64,000 nt of DNA. Source: an uncultured Draconibacterium sp. Its GTDB lineage: Bacteria > Bacteroidota > Bacteroidia > Bacteroidales > Prolixibacteraceae. The stretch spans positions 62,001 through 126,000 of the forward strand of contig CANLMQ010000008.1 of assembly GCA_947492175.1 (NCBI GenBank), read 5' to 3'. Numbering within the stretch: the first letter of the stretch is position 1; each line of letters starts with the position of its first letter. Below the pieces are notes generated by a model. The model saw only the letters and a list, made by a program, of their open reading frames with translations. It was not told where the DNA came from and did not search any database. A program made the position numbers and the translations under genes. This document shows, piece after piece, positions 17,309 through 26,311 of this stretch.

Positions 17309-18517
17309 TCAGAGTGATTGGTTCTCACTCGTTTGCTCAAACTGAGCTTCAATAATTTTAATATCCTGCTGGCGCTGCCCTAAAATATGTATATAATTGA
17401 TGCAATTTGTATAGTGTTCTTTATTTTTTTGTCCAAAAATATGGTATGATTCAACAACCCATTCAACTGCCGCCTTGAGATTTCCTTGCATTTCGCATGC
17501 CAGTCCCATGTTGAATTTACTTTTGGCAGCAATTGATTTGTTGGGATTATTTGCGTTTGCTTTCCATATTTTGACAGCTTCTTCCCAATTTCCATCTTTA
17601 ATTAACTTCTCGGTTTTTTGCAACTCCACATGCCCCGAGCTATAATACATACGTTGTACTTGTATCCAATGCGGAACAAAATAATTGACCGTATTCACCC
17701 CGGTAATATCGGCTGCGTTTAATATGGCATCTTTGCGTGAAGGAAGAGTTTTGGTTATTTGTTTAGGATTATACACTTTTTCTTTCCATGAAACTGTATC
17801 GGCTTTGTTGATGTAATAGCAGAATTCCTGAGAATTTAAGTCGTATAAATTCCAGTAATTTCTAATTTGAACAACTTTGTTTGCCAGGGATAAAAAATCA
17901 TCGTAAAAGGTTGCTTCAATGGTATAAAAATAATCGAGTGATAGTAACAGGTCGGCCTGGGTTGCATCAGCTATTTTCTGCAATTCTTCAGGTTGATACA
18001 GGCCCAAATGTGGATGTAGAAATTTTTCAGAAGAATAAGTTTTACTAAAATTCGAATATCTGTTAATCGTTTCGGATAAAGGAAAGAAATTTTGCTTCTT
18101 GATTGTATTTTGTTCCTTTTGTACCGAATCGAACCCAGTATACAGTTTATTCCTGATTGTATCTCTCACCTTTATCATGCTGAAATCTTGTCCTTCAAGT
18201 TTGATTACTCTTTCAAAAAAGAATTGTTTTCTAAGTTCATTCACAAATAAATCAAAATATACTTTGGAAGCGATGCTATCTATATTTTCATTGTTATATA
18301 CTGGTTCACCAAGAAAATATGAATATTGGAAATTTGGATTTGGTGAAATATTGCAATTATTATAGCGTACGGCAACGGTTTTGTAGTCTCCCGGAATACT
18401 GATCTTTCCCGGCTCTACAATTTCAATATCAATTACTTTTGTGTTGTACAGCGTATTACACCCCTGGTTTAAAAGAAGAATAATAATCAGTATCGAAAGA
18501 AGGGAAATAGGTTTCAT
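17309..18517 (-). CDS. DUF6340 family lipoprotein (third tandem copy)
   Basis: A 402-residue lipoprotein with the lipid-attachment cysteine at residue 20 ('LLLNQGC'). The body reads like DUF6340: 'VAVRYNNC', 'LLLSLDYFYTIEATF' and a helical C-terminal part with TPR-like pairs ('LIKDGNWEEAVKIWKANANN', 'AAKSKFNMGLACEMQGNLKAAVEWVVESYHIF'). Function unknown; probably periplasm-facing at the outer membrane. It is the last of three paralogs (1-bp gap to the second) in one minus-strand operon. It is the longest copy, with an insertion in the N-terminal half. Confidence 0.82.
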   Translation of the reverse strand: MKPISLLSILIIILLLNQGCNTLYNTKVIDIEIVEPGKISIPGDYKTVAVRYNNCNISPNPNFQYSYFLGEPVYNNENIDSIASKVYFDLFVNELRKQFFFERVIKLEGQDFSMIKVRDTIRNKLYTGFDSVQKEQNTIKKQNFFPLSETINRYSNFSKTYSSEKFLHPHLGLYQPEELQKIADATQADLLLSLDYFYTIEATFYDDFLSLANKVVQIRNYWNLYDLNSQEFCYYINKADTVSWKEKVYNPKQITKTLPSRKDAILNAADITGVNTVNYFVPHWIQVQRMYYSSGHVELQKTEKLIKDGNWEEAVKIWKANANNPNKSIAAKSKFNMGLACEMQGNLKAAVEWVVESYHIFGQKNKEHYTNCINYIHILGQRQQDIKIIEAQFEQTSENQSL

Positions 18518-18518
18518 T

Positions 18519-19541
18519 TTACATTTGGTTTAATCTGGCTATGTCTTGTTTTCGTTTAGCGAGAATTTTCATGTATTGAAGTATCATTTTTAGGTCTTCT
18601 TTACTCTTATAGTCAACAGCAACTTGTTGTGCTGCCATAAGCCATTTTTGGGCAGTATCGATATCATCTTTCATCTCGTATCCCAAGGCGATGTTATAGC
18701 GGGCATTTATTGCCATTCTTCCGTTATCGTCGGCCGCGTATCGCTTCCAAAGTAATATCGCATTATCCCATTCTCCCTTCTGAACATATTCATCGGCTGC
18801 CGAGAAATCAGGAAGCGGCGGAACTGAATACGATCGTTTTACAGTTTGCCATGATGCAAAAAAACGTTTCGAATAATTTTCGCCCGCCATTTGTGAGGCT
18901 ATTTTTAAGGCTGTTATCCTGGGCGGTAGTTTGCTGTTTCTTTGGTAATTCCCCCGTTCATCGTAACTATTCCAGAAAATGGTGTCAATCATGGTTTTTC
19001 GTTCCAAAAGCTTTTGCGAGTATGGATTGTAAACGGCCCACACTGCAGCAGTAATTACCTCGTTTGACTTTGATGGCAAATCGGCTGTTGATGAATATTC
19101 AGAATAGAAATAGGAATACGTTTCAAGAGAAATCAGTAAGTCGGTTTGGGTTTTGGTAGTCAGGGTATTTACCAAATCGAAGTTTAGTGCAGGAAGTTTT
19201 TTGGCAGAATGAGCTTCAAATAATTTTGGAAAAATATGAATGTTTCCAAATGTGTTTTGGGTTTTTAAATTTTTAGCCAGTTCGTTAACACACTGGCTTA
19301 CCAAAATACTATCCAGATTTTGCGGATCTTTTCTGGCCTTTATTAAACGATAGTCATCTTTGTAAAAATGTTGCAGTGTATCCCCCGGATATTTAAAGTT
19401 TCGGTAAACGATTGCCACATTTTCTGCTTCTGGCGGAATGGCAATTTCACCCGGTTTATAAACGTCAATAGAATATTCCTTATAAACAGTGCATGATGTG
19501 ATTAGAATAAGAAAACAGCTCAATAATAATAGCCGGTTCAT
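18519..19541 (-). CDS. DUF6340 family lipoprotein (second tandem copy)
   Basis: A 340-residue lipoprotein, lipid-attachment Cys17 ('LILITSC'). It shares 'VAIVYRNFKYPGD', 'TQTDLLISLETYSYFYSEYSS', 'VWAVYNPYSQKLLERK' and the C-terminal 'GEWDNAILLWKRYAADDNGRMAINARYNIALGYEMKDDIDTAQKWLMAA' pattern with its two neighbours. Its ATG overlaps the stop of the first copy (ATGA), which suggests translational coupling. Function unknown. Confidence 0.83.
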   Translation of the reverse strand: MNRLLLLSCFLILITSCTVYKEYSIDVYKPGEIAIPPEAENVAIVYRNFKYPGDTLQHFYKDDYRLIKARKDPQNLDSILVSQCVNELAKNLKTQNTFGNIHIFPKLFEAHSAKKLPALNFDLVNTLTTKTQTDLLISLETYSYFYSEYSSTADLPSKSNEVITAAVWAVYNPYSQKLLERKTMIDTIFWNSYDERGNYQRNSKLPPRITALKIASQMAGENYSKRFFASWQTVKRSYSVPPLPDFSAADEYVQKGEWDNAILLWKRYAADDNGRMAINARYNIALGYEMKDDIDTAQKWLMAAQQVAVDYKSKEDLKMILQYMKILAKRKQDIARLNQM

Positions 19542-20590
19542 TTACGTTGTTTTAGTAGTTCTTTTTTTCTTCGGTCTAATAATTCCAGGTACTGGTAGGA
19601 TATCTGCCGGTACATGGTGTTGTACGATTTCAGTGCCCACGAAATGGCTTGTTCAATGTCGCCTTGTAGCTCATAGGCAATGGCAATGTTCAGCTGGGCT
19701 TTACTTTTGGTTGATTTCGACTTTGTATTTTCTGCCGTTTTCTTCCATAATGCCATGGCCTGAGCCCAATCTCCATTATCAATAAATGTGCCAGCGTGTT
19801 TTAAATTGGCATCTCCTTTAACATAAAAAGCTCTGTTCTCCTGCCTCCAAACCGTACTTATTTTTTCCGAAAAGTCTAACGCCAGTGCAATGCCTGCTTC
19901 TGTTAAAGCTTGTTTTACGGGGGTAAAATGACTAAACAAATCGTTTATAGAATAGGCAAAATCATTCCATTGAATAGTATCTTTAAAGAATTCACGAACC
20001 AATACCTTCTTTTCCTTCGGATCGTAAATTCTAAACAAAGCCTCGTAAATAACAGACATGTCGGCGGAATAGGCCTTGGAAAATTCATTTTGTACAGGAT
20101 CGAAAACAGTTTCTTTATCAAATTTTGTAATTACACGGGTGTTAAACAAATCAAGCGATAAAACAGCGTCAGCATTGTAGGTCTCGCATAACTGCTTTAC
20201 TTCATGCCATGGCATTTCCTGTGTGAAAAATGAATTCTTCTGAAACGTTAAAAAGCGATTTTCCGGAATAACAAAATCATATCTTCCCGATTCGAATAAA
20301 AGTTCGCCCAATGCTTTTATAGTTGTATCAACGGCTGTTGAATCGAGAATAATTGTATCTAAATTAAATTGTTGCTTAAAAAATATTATTTGTAATGAAT
20401 CCGCAGTTAGGTCAGAATAATTTTCGTTTACAGTTCGGTTAACCAGTATCAGGCCCTGGATATGGTCTGGCAATTCTTTATGGGCAGGTTCAGGAATTTC
20501 AATAGAAATTATTTTAGTAGATGTACAAGAGGCTGCAAAGAGCAGAACTAAAAGAAGCAATATGTAATTTTGTTGAAAAAGTTGTTTCAT
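19538..20590 (-). CDS. DUF6340 family lipoprotein (first tandem copy)
   Basis: A 350-residue lipoprotein, lipid-attachment Cys22 ('LLFAASC'). The core motifs 'ILVNRTV', 'NADAVLSLDLFNTRVIT', 'FRIYDPKEKKVLVREFFKDTI' and 'GDWAQAMALWKKTAEN..KAQLNIAIAYELQGDIEQAISWALKSY' align with the two downstream copies, so this is a local gene triplication. The C-terminal TPR-like helices suggest protein contacts. It starts 30 bp downstream of the VWA-like gene and is probably on the same transcript. Confidence 0.83.
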   Translation of the reverse strand: MKQLFQQNYILLLLVLLFAASCTSTKIISIEIPEPAHKELPDHIQGLILVNRTVNENYSDLTADSLQIIFFKQQFNLDTIILDSTAVDTTIKALGELLFESGRYDFVIPENRFLTFQKNSFFTQEMPWHEVKQLCETYNADAVLSLDLFNTRVITKFDKETVFDPVQNEFSKAYSADMSVIYEALFRIYDPKEKKVLVREFFKDTIQWNDFAYSINDLFSHFTPVKQALTEAGIALALDFSEKISTVWRQENRAFYVKGDANLKHAGTFIDNGDWAQAMALWKKTAENTKSKSTKSKAQLNIAIAYELQGDIEQAISWALKSYNTMYRQISYQYLELLDRRKKELLKQRK

Positions 20591-20620
20591 AATGTACTTG
20601 TTACTACTTCAGTTTTGAAG

Positions 20621-22741
20621 CTAATAAATACCCCAGTATTTTCTCAAAAACCATTCCACACACATTAGCATTAAAAGAACAAAAAACAGCCAGCGCAGGT
20701 TTAATAACTCATTAACCATCTCCTGAAAATAGTTGCTTACTTTTAATGTATTACCCGATTTTAACTCTGAGATTAAATTCCCGGTTTGGCCAGGGAGGTA
20801 AAACTGCCCGCCACTTTGCGATGCCAACTGGTAAAGCATGTTGTGATTGGCTCGTGTAATTGTGTTTTCAGTGTTTACTGGTGTTACAGTAAAACTACCG
20901 CTCTCGGTGTATTTTTCATTCCCAATTGTTACATCAGCAAAAAAAGTGTAATCGCCCATGGGAAGATGCCCCGCGTTGAGATAATAATTTTGTCCCTGTA
21001 TATCAAATGTATAGTTGAAATCTTCGTTATTAGAGTTTTTTAAGGTAATGTGTACTTCTTCAGAAGCAATACGTTCATATGCGTCGTTATATACTTCGGC
21101 ATTTAAAATTACATCGTCAGTTTCGGTGTAAACGGGTTTAAATTCTACAATAAAATTATCTTCGTTTTCGCGGAGAGACAAATATTGTATCAGTTTATTT
21201 ACCAGTTCGTTAAAACGGGCATGACTATGATTTTGATAATAGTCGAACAAACGCCAGCGCCAAATTCCTTCACCAAAAATATAGCCGATTTTTCGACCGT
21301 CAATTTTTCCCGTGGCCATTAGTGGTTTAGCTGTCTCAATACCTTTTAGTTTTTGATAGAAAAGCGGAGTAGATTCTGCTTCCAGTTCAAAATTGGCAAA
21401 AGCAACCTGCAAAGGAGGAAATTTAGGAAGAATCTCTATAAAATCGTCAGAAAGATTAAAGGTGGCGTAAGTCGGATTTATTACTGGTTGTGCTTCTTCG
21501 CCGTTTGCTGCCAATGATTCTATAACAACTCCTTGATTTAATGTGTTTAATTGTGGTAAGAAAGTCTTGTTTCCAACAATAAAGAGAAGGGGTACACGAC
21601 TTTTTTGAGCTGTCTCTATTATCTTTGCCGCCGATTTTCCCGGAGTTGGCAACTGGTTTAAAACTACAAGATTGAATTCGTTTAGATTAGAAGGATAGGG
21701 TTCTTCTGTAAAAACGGATACATCATATGTTTTCTGTTCCTCGAGTGTATTTTTTATGGCTCCGATATCAGGATGCGAACCATCTGAAAGAATCAGTATT
21801 TTTTGTTTATTCTCCAAAACGTTTATTACAAATCCCGATGTGTTGTTTTTGGTATTGCGTTCGTTTTCAATTATCTCAATGGTTGCTGAGTAATGTTTTA
21901 ATCCCGGATCTCCGGCCTCTAAAATAAATTCCTGAGAATCGAAATAGTTGTCGTTTGGCGGAGTAATCATTCGGCTCTCCAATTCTGTTCCATTTTGAAA
22001 AACAGACAATTTTATGGTTTTACCCTTTAGTTTCGAAAATTGTACATCAACTTCCACAGGGAATTTATTTCCCGAAAATGCAGTGCGGTTTACCCGTATT
22101 CCTTGAATTCTGGAGTCGGAAACAATCGTTGTATCTCCAAAACCTATTGTGTAAACGGGAAAATTAACCTCACTTAAAAGATTTACCGGGTTTTTCCCCT
22201 GGTTGTAAATTCCGTCGCCGGCAATAATCAATGCGCCAATATTTTGGTTAAAATGGTTGTTGTTTACTGTCAAAATAAGTTCGCTGTAGTCCGACTTTTT
22301 CTCGCGAAAATTCTGCCTGATTTCTGTATCTGAAATCTCGCCAAAGGTATATTCAACAAGGTCAAAATCAGTTCCAAGTCCGCTTTCAATTTCCGATTTT
22401 ACCGATGCAAATAACGTGGCTGATGTAAGAGAATCGCCAACAGCAACAATCGATGATGAATTATCCCATGCCGCAATTACAATTGGGTTCTGAACAATCT
22501 TTTTAAGGTTCCTTAGAAAAGGAGAAAGCAACAAAAACGCAATCAGAAAAAACGATAAAAAACGTAATGTTGTTAGAATCCGAACCTGTGTTTTTGTTAA
22601 TTCTTTGTTGGCACTGTTTTTAAAATACAGCAAAATAACAACACCTGCTGCAGCTATAGCAATTGCGATTAAGAGGATAAACCAATATTTTGTTCCAAAT
22701 GAAATCAAATCGTCAAATTTTATGAAGTCGTAAATATACAC
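20621..22741 (-). CDS. VWA-like membrane protein
   Basis: A 706-residue inner-membrane protein. Two N-terminal helices (about 15-35 and 50-70) precede an extracytoplasmic region with a von Willebrand A-like fold: 'VIAAWDNSSSIVAVGDS' carries the DxSxS metal-site pattern, and 'GALIIAGDGIYNQGKNP' and 'PVYTIGFGD' are typical VWA strands. Beta-sandwich domains follow, then a C-terminal membrane helix ('LRWLFFVLLMLMCVEWFLRKYWGIY'). This is the BatA/B-like architecture with unknown function. The start codon is GTG. It leads the operon with three DUF6340 lipoproteins. Confidence 0.75.
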   Translation of the reverse strand: MYIYDFIKFDDLISFGTKYWFILLIAIAIAAAGVVILLYFKNSANKELTKTQVRILTTLRFLSFFLIAFLLLSPFLRNLKKIVQNPIVIAAWDNSSSIVAVGDSLTSATLFASVKSEIESGLGTDFDLVEYTFGEISDTEIRQNFREKKSDYSELILTVNNNHFNQNIGALIIAGDGIYNQGKNPVNLLSEVNFPVYTIGFGDTTIVSDSRIQGIRVNRTAFSGNKFPVEVDVQFSKLKGKTIKLSVFQNGTELESRMITPPNDNYFDSQEFILEAGDPGLKHYSATIEIIENERNTKNNTSGFVINVLENKQKILILSDGSHPDIGAIKNTLEEQKTYDVSVFTEEPYPSNLNEFNLVVLNQLPTPGKSAAKIIETAQKSRVPLLFIVGNKTFLPQLNTLNQGVVIESLAANGEEAQPVINPTYATFNLSDDFIEILPKFPPLQVAFANFELEAESTPLFYQKLKGIETAKPLMATGKIDGRKIGYIFGEGIWRWRLFDYYQNHSHARFNELVNKLIQYLSLRENEDNFIVEFKPVYTETDDVILNAEVYNDAYERIASEEVHITLKNSNNEDFNYTFDIQGQNYYLNAGHLPMGDYTFFADVTIGNEKYTESGSFTVTPVNTENTITRANHNMLYQLASQSGGQFYLPGQTGNLISELKSGNTLKVSNYFQEMVNELLNLRWLFFVLLMLMCVEWFLRKYWGIY

Positions 22742-22887
22742 AACTCTTTTTTTTAATGACGATTAATGCGTATTATTACGTCCTAAAATCAGACAATCTG
22801 TTAAACCATTTGTGATAGATAAAATCGAATGATTGACTAGTAGGACAGTTCAAGATTGGTATCGAGTAAAAACTTAATAGCTTTAAT

Positions 22888-24654
22888 ATGAAGATTTCTG
22901 TTTTTGTTATTCTGATAACAATACTTATTTCTTGTGCCCCGAAATTTAACCCTGAAATTACAGTTGATGACATCATAGAGAACATTGAATATTTAGCATC
23001 GGATTCATTACGTGGACGAAAGCCCGGTAGTCCGGGCGATTTGCTGGCAGCAGAGTTTATTCGTTCTAAATTTGAGGCTGCCGGTTTAAAACTGCTGTAT
23101 AAAAATGGTATTCAGAAATTCAATTTGGTTGCTTCGGCTGAATTGGGCGATGGCAATACTTTAGCAGTTGAAGAGCAGTCATTTATTGTTGAGACCGATT
23201 TTTTACCCTATGCTTTTTCAGCAAATTCTTCGGTTGGGGCCGAGGTTGTTTTTGCCGGCTACGGTTTGGAAGTGGATAAAGATACATTGAAATGGAATGA
23301 TTTTGAAGGTATTGATGTACAGGGAAAATGGATAATGGCACTTCAGGGCGATCCTGATTTGGATAATCCAACCAGTCTGTTTTTGGAATACTCATCGGAA
23401 CGGGCAAAGGGATTAACTGCAGCTGATAAAAATGCCGCGGGATTACTTCTTGTTGCGGGACCAAAATTTAGCGACAAAGACGAGTTATCGTCTTTGTTCT
23501 ACGACAAAAACAGCAGTCGTTTTACTATTCCTGTAATTCAGGTTACTCGCCAGGTTGCAGATAAAATTCTGGCAAAATCAGGGAAAACAATAGAAGACTT
23601 GGAAGCAGAAATGTTGGAAAAGGAGTCAGGCGTTAACCTTGACACAAAGTCGATTTTGGCTGTGACCATAAATGTTCAACTAAAAGAAACTACCACACAA
23701 AATGTAGTTGCAATGGTGCCCGGGACAGATGAAAATTTAAAAAATGAATATGTCGTTCTGGGAGGGCATTACGACCACCTGGGAATGGGAGGCCCTGGTT
23801 CGGGGTCGCGCGCAATAGATACAATGGCTGTGCACAACGGGGCCGACGATAATGCTTCGGGAGTAGCCACGGTTATTCAATTGGCCGAGAAAATTGCCGC
23901 TGAACGAAACAACAAACGCAGTATTCTTTTTGTGGCTTTTGGAGCTGAAGAAATGGGACTGGTAGGGTCAAAAGTTTTTACCGCAAAACCTCCCGTTGAT
24001 ACAAAAGAAATGGTGGCTATGTTTAATTTCGATATGGTTGGCCGGCTTGATAAAGAATCGGAAACTTTGAATATCGGAGGAACTAAAACCGCAAAAGAAA
24101 GCGAAGAGCTGCTCAACGAATTAAATCCGGGTTTTGGGCTTACATTCTCCGGCGAGGGAGTTGGCCCATCTGATCACGCGTCGTTTTATCTGCAAAATAT
24201 TCCCGTGTTTTTTATTTCAACAGGTGCTCATTCCGATTATCATACTCCTCAGGATGATGTAGAATTTATTAATTTTGGCGGCGTTAAAAAAGTGGCTGAT
24301 TATGCTTACGCATTGGTAGAAAATGTAGCTAATCGCGATAGTGCCTTAACGTTTCAGGAAGCAGGAGCCAGGTTTCAGCGTAGTCGTGGCGGACGTTTTA
24401 AAGTAACGTTGGGTATAATGCCCGATTTTGCAGGCATAGAAAAACGTGGAATGCGTGTAGATGGAGTAACAAAGGGAAAACCTGCCTTTAAAGGAGGTAT
24501 GGTAAAAGGGGATATTATTACAGCAATTGATGGGAAAAAGGTAGGAAATATTTACGAATATATGAGTCGTTTGAAAACACTTGAGGCAGGACAAACCATA
24601 ACCGTGGATTTGATTCGCGACGATAAACCCACAGTGCTTATTATACAATTATAG
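22888..24654 (+). CDS. M28 family zinc aminopeptidase with PA and PDZ domains
   Basis: A 588-residue exported peptidase, probably a lipoprotein ('LIISCAP', Cys17). The catalytic M28 domain holds the two-zinc ligands in 'GGHYDHLG', 'HNGADDNASG', 'FGAEEMG', 'NFDMVGR' and 'HSDYHTPQDD'. A PA (protease-associated) insert lies around residues 90-260 ('VVFAGYGLEVDKDTLKWNDFEGIDVQGKW'). A C-terminal PDZ domain (about 510-588, 'GMRVDGVTKGKPAFKGGMVKGDIITAIDGKKV') may present substrate. It would remove N-terminal amino acids from peptides in the periplasm or at the surface. It is followed 1 bp later by an esterase gene. Confidence 0.92.
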   Translation: MKISVFVILITILISCAPKFNPEITVDDIIENIEYLASDSLRGRKPGSPGDLLAAEFIRSKFEAAGLKLLYKNGIQKFNLVASAELGDGNTLAVEEQSFIVETDFLPYAFSANSSVGAEVVFAGYGLEVDKDTLKWNDFEGIDVQGKWIMALQGDPDLDNPTSLFLEYSSERAKGLTAADKNAAGLLLVAGPKFSDKDELSSLFYDKNSSRFTIPVIQVTRQVADKILAKSGKTIEDLEAEMLEKESGVNLDTKSILAVTINVQLKETTTQNVVAMVPGTDENLKNEYVVLGGHYDHLGMGGPGSGSRAIDTMAVHNGADDNASGVATVIQLAEKIAAERNNKRSILFVAFGAEEMGLVGSKVFTAKPPVDTKEMVAMFNFDMVGRLDKESETLNIGGTKTAKESEELLNELNPGFGLTFSGEGVGPSDHASFYLQNIPVFFISTGAHSDYHTPQDDVEFINFGGVKKVADYAYALVENVANRDSALTFQEAGARFQRSRGGRFKVTLGIMPDFAGIEKRGMRVDGVTKGKPAFKGGMVKGDIITAIDGKKVGNIYEYMSRLKTLEAGQTITVDLIRDDKPTVLIIQL

Positions 24655-24655
24655 A

Positions 24656-25531
24656 ATGAAGAAAGGATTTACATTACTATTAGTTTTTCTGATATTTTCA
24701 GGAGTCAGCGTTTGGGGGCAGTCATTTGGGGTTAAAACAAGCAAATTCGAGTACAAACAAATTGATGGAGTTTCTCTGGAAATGACCATGTATAAACCTG
24801 TTTTATCATCACCTATGAATCTGCCTGCTATTGTGTTCTTTTTTGGTGGCGGATGGGTAGGAGGCACTCCGGAGCATTTTATGTTGCAGGCTGAATATCT
24901 TGCCTCGCGTGGAATGATCGCTATTTGTCCGGATTATCGTGTAAAAAACCGACAAGGAACTACACCTTTTGAATGTGTAAAAGATGCTCAGTCTGCCATG
25001 CGCTACCTTCGGGAGCATTGGAAAGAACTGGGAATTGATTCGGATAAAATTGTTGTTGCAGGTGGTTCTGCCGGTGGACATTTGGCGGCATGTACTGCAA
25101 CAATAAACGAATGTAACGAAGAAAGTGATGATTTGTCAGTTTCAACAAGACCATTTGCATTGGTACTTTTTAACCCGGTAGTTGATACAGGGAAAAAAGG
25201 TTATGGAAGCGAAAAAGTGGCCGGTCGTGAATTTGAAATATCACCGGTTCACCATATAACAGAAGAAATTCCACCCACTTTAATTATGCATGGGAAAGAA
25301 GACACAACTGTTCCGTATGAAAATGTAGTACGCTTTACCAGTCTTATGAAACAAGAAGGGAACAAATGTACTTTAAAGGGGTATAAACATCAGGACCATG
25401 GTTTTTTCAATTATAACAGAAGTCCTAAGTATTTCAAGAAAACTTTAATGCAAACGGAACGCTTTTTGGAAGAATTCAACTTGCTTAAAGGTAAAAGCTG
25501 GGTGAAAAAATATTGCAAAAGCTTAGATTAA
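24656..25531 (+). CDS. Secreted alpha/beta-hydrolase (esterase, BD-FAE/acetyl-esterase type)
   Basis: A 291-residue hydrolase with a signal peptide ('GVSVWGQ'). The oxyanion-hole strand 'IVFFFGGGWVGGTPEHF' replaces the usual HGGG His with Phe. The nucleophile is Ser138 in 'GGSAGGHLAA', the acid lies in 'HGKEDTTVPYENV', and the His in 'YKHQDHGFFNY'. The family includes acetylxylan and feruloyl esterases. It is 1 bp from the M28 peptidase stop and so translationally coupled; the joint role is not obvious. Confidence 0.85.
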   Translation: MKKGFTLLLVFLIFSGVSVWGQSFGVKTSKFEYKQIDGVSLEMTMYKPVLSSPMNLPAIVFFFGGGWVGGTPEHFMLQAEYLASRGMIAICPDYRVKNRQGTTPFECVKDAQSAMRYLREHWKELGIDSDKIVVAGGSAGGHLAACTATINECNEESDDLSVSTRPFALVLFNPVVDTGKKGYGSEKVAGREFEISPVHHITEEIPPTLIMHGKEDTTVPYENVVRFTSLMKQEGNKCTLKGYKHQDHGFFNYNRSPKYFKKTLMQTERFLEEFNLLKGKSWVKKYCKSLD

Positions 25532-25537
25532 ACGTTG

Positions 25538-26260
25538 TTATATCCATCCCCTAAGTTTGTAATAACTGATAGCAACCATTTCACGGGCAATCAGAATTTC
25601 ATATTTCAGGTGGTTCCAAAGCTGGTAACGTATGTTTATGTTTTGCCCGACATCAGGAAGTAAAATTGTGTTTCCGCCAAGTTCGTCATCTTTAAAAGAA
25701 AAATCAGCCTCAGCAGCATTTTCGAACGCAGGCAGGGCGTTTACTTTTTCAAATCCCGCCTTGTTAAAACATAGAACCGAACGGCGCATGTGTTCCGGCG
25801 ATGTAACCAACAAAATCGGAGTTTGTATTTTTATTAATCTCATACAATTTAAAGCCTGTGCTCTGGTGTTGGTCGATTCCGGTTCAAAACTTATTTTACT
25901 GGGATTGACTCCTCGCAAAACCAATTCTTTTTTCATCAACAGAGGAGTACTCAGTGTATCAGTAAGATCTCCTGGCATGGCAATAAGTACTTTACACTCA
26001 GGAAAAGATTTGGCTGCTTTTTCAACATACCAACTGCGCATTAGATTACTCTGGCTGGGCATTCCGCCACCTCCTAAAAGTACAATGGTTTCAGGTTGCC
26101 ATTTTAATTCCGATTTGCTTGTGCCCAGCCAATGATATCCCCAAAACGGAGCCGAGGTCAATGCCAGAACAATACAAATCATAAAAAAGAATCCAATCAA
26201 TACCAATAAATTTCGTAGTAATCTTAAAAAATAAATACTTTTGATTTTAGTTTTACCCAT
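25538..26260 (-). CDS. YdcF/SanA-like DUF218 membrane protein
   Basis: A 240-residue protein with one N-terminal membrane helix (about 12-33) and a periplasmic DUF218 domain. Conserved patches are 'ETIVLLGGGGMPSQSN', 'VLIAMPGDLTD', 'ISFEPESTNTRAQALN' and 'ILLVTSPEHMRRSVLCFNKAGF'. Relatives (ElyC, SanA) affect envelope or peptidoglycan-precursor homeostasis; biochemical function is uncertain. It converges with the esterase gene (6 bp apart). Confidence 0.83.
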   Translation of the reverse strand: MGKTKIKSIYFLRLLRNLLVLIGFFFMICIVLALTSAPFWGYHWLGTSKSELKWQPETIVLLGGGGMPSQSNLMRSWYVEKAAKSFPECKVLIAMPGDLTDTLSTPLLMKKELVLRGVNPSKISFEPESTNTRAQALNCMRLIKIQTPILLVTSPEHMRRSVLCFNKAGFEKVNALPAFENAAEADFSFKDDELGGNTILLPDVGQNINIRYQLWNHLKYEILIAREMVAISYYKLRGWI

Positions 26261-26311
26261 AGTTACACTTTGTGACGATAAATGTACAGTTAATAATTAA
26301 ATTTTTGTCAG

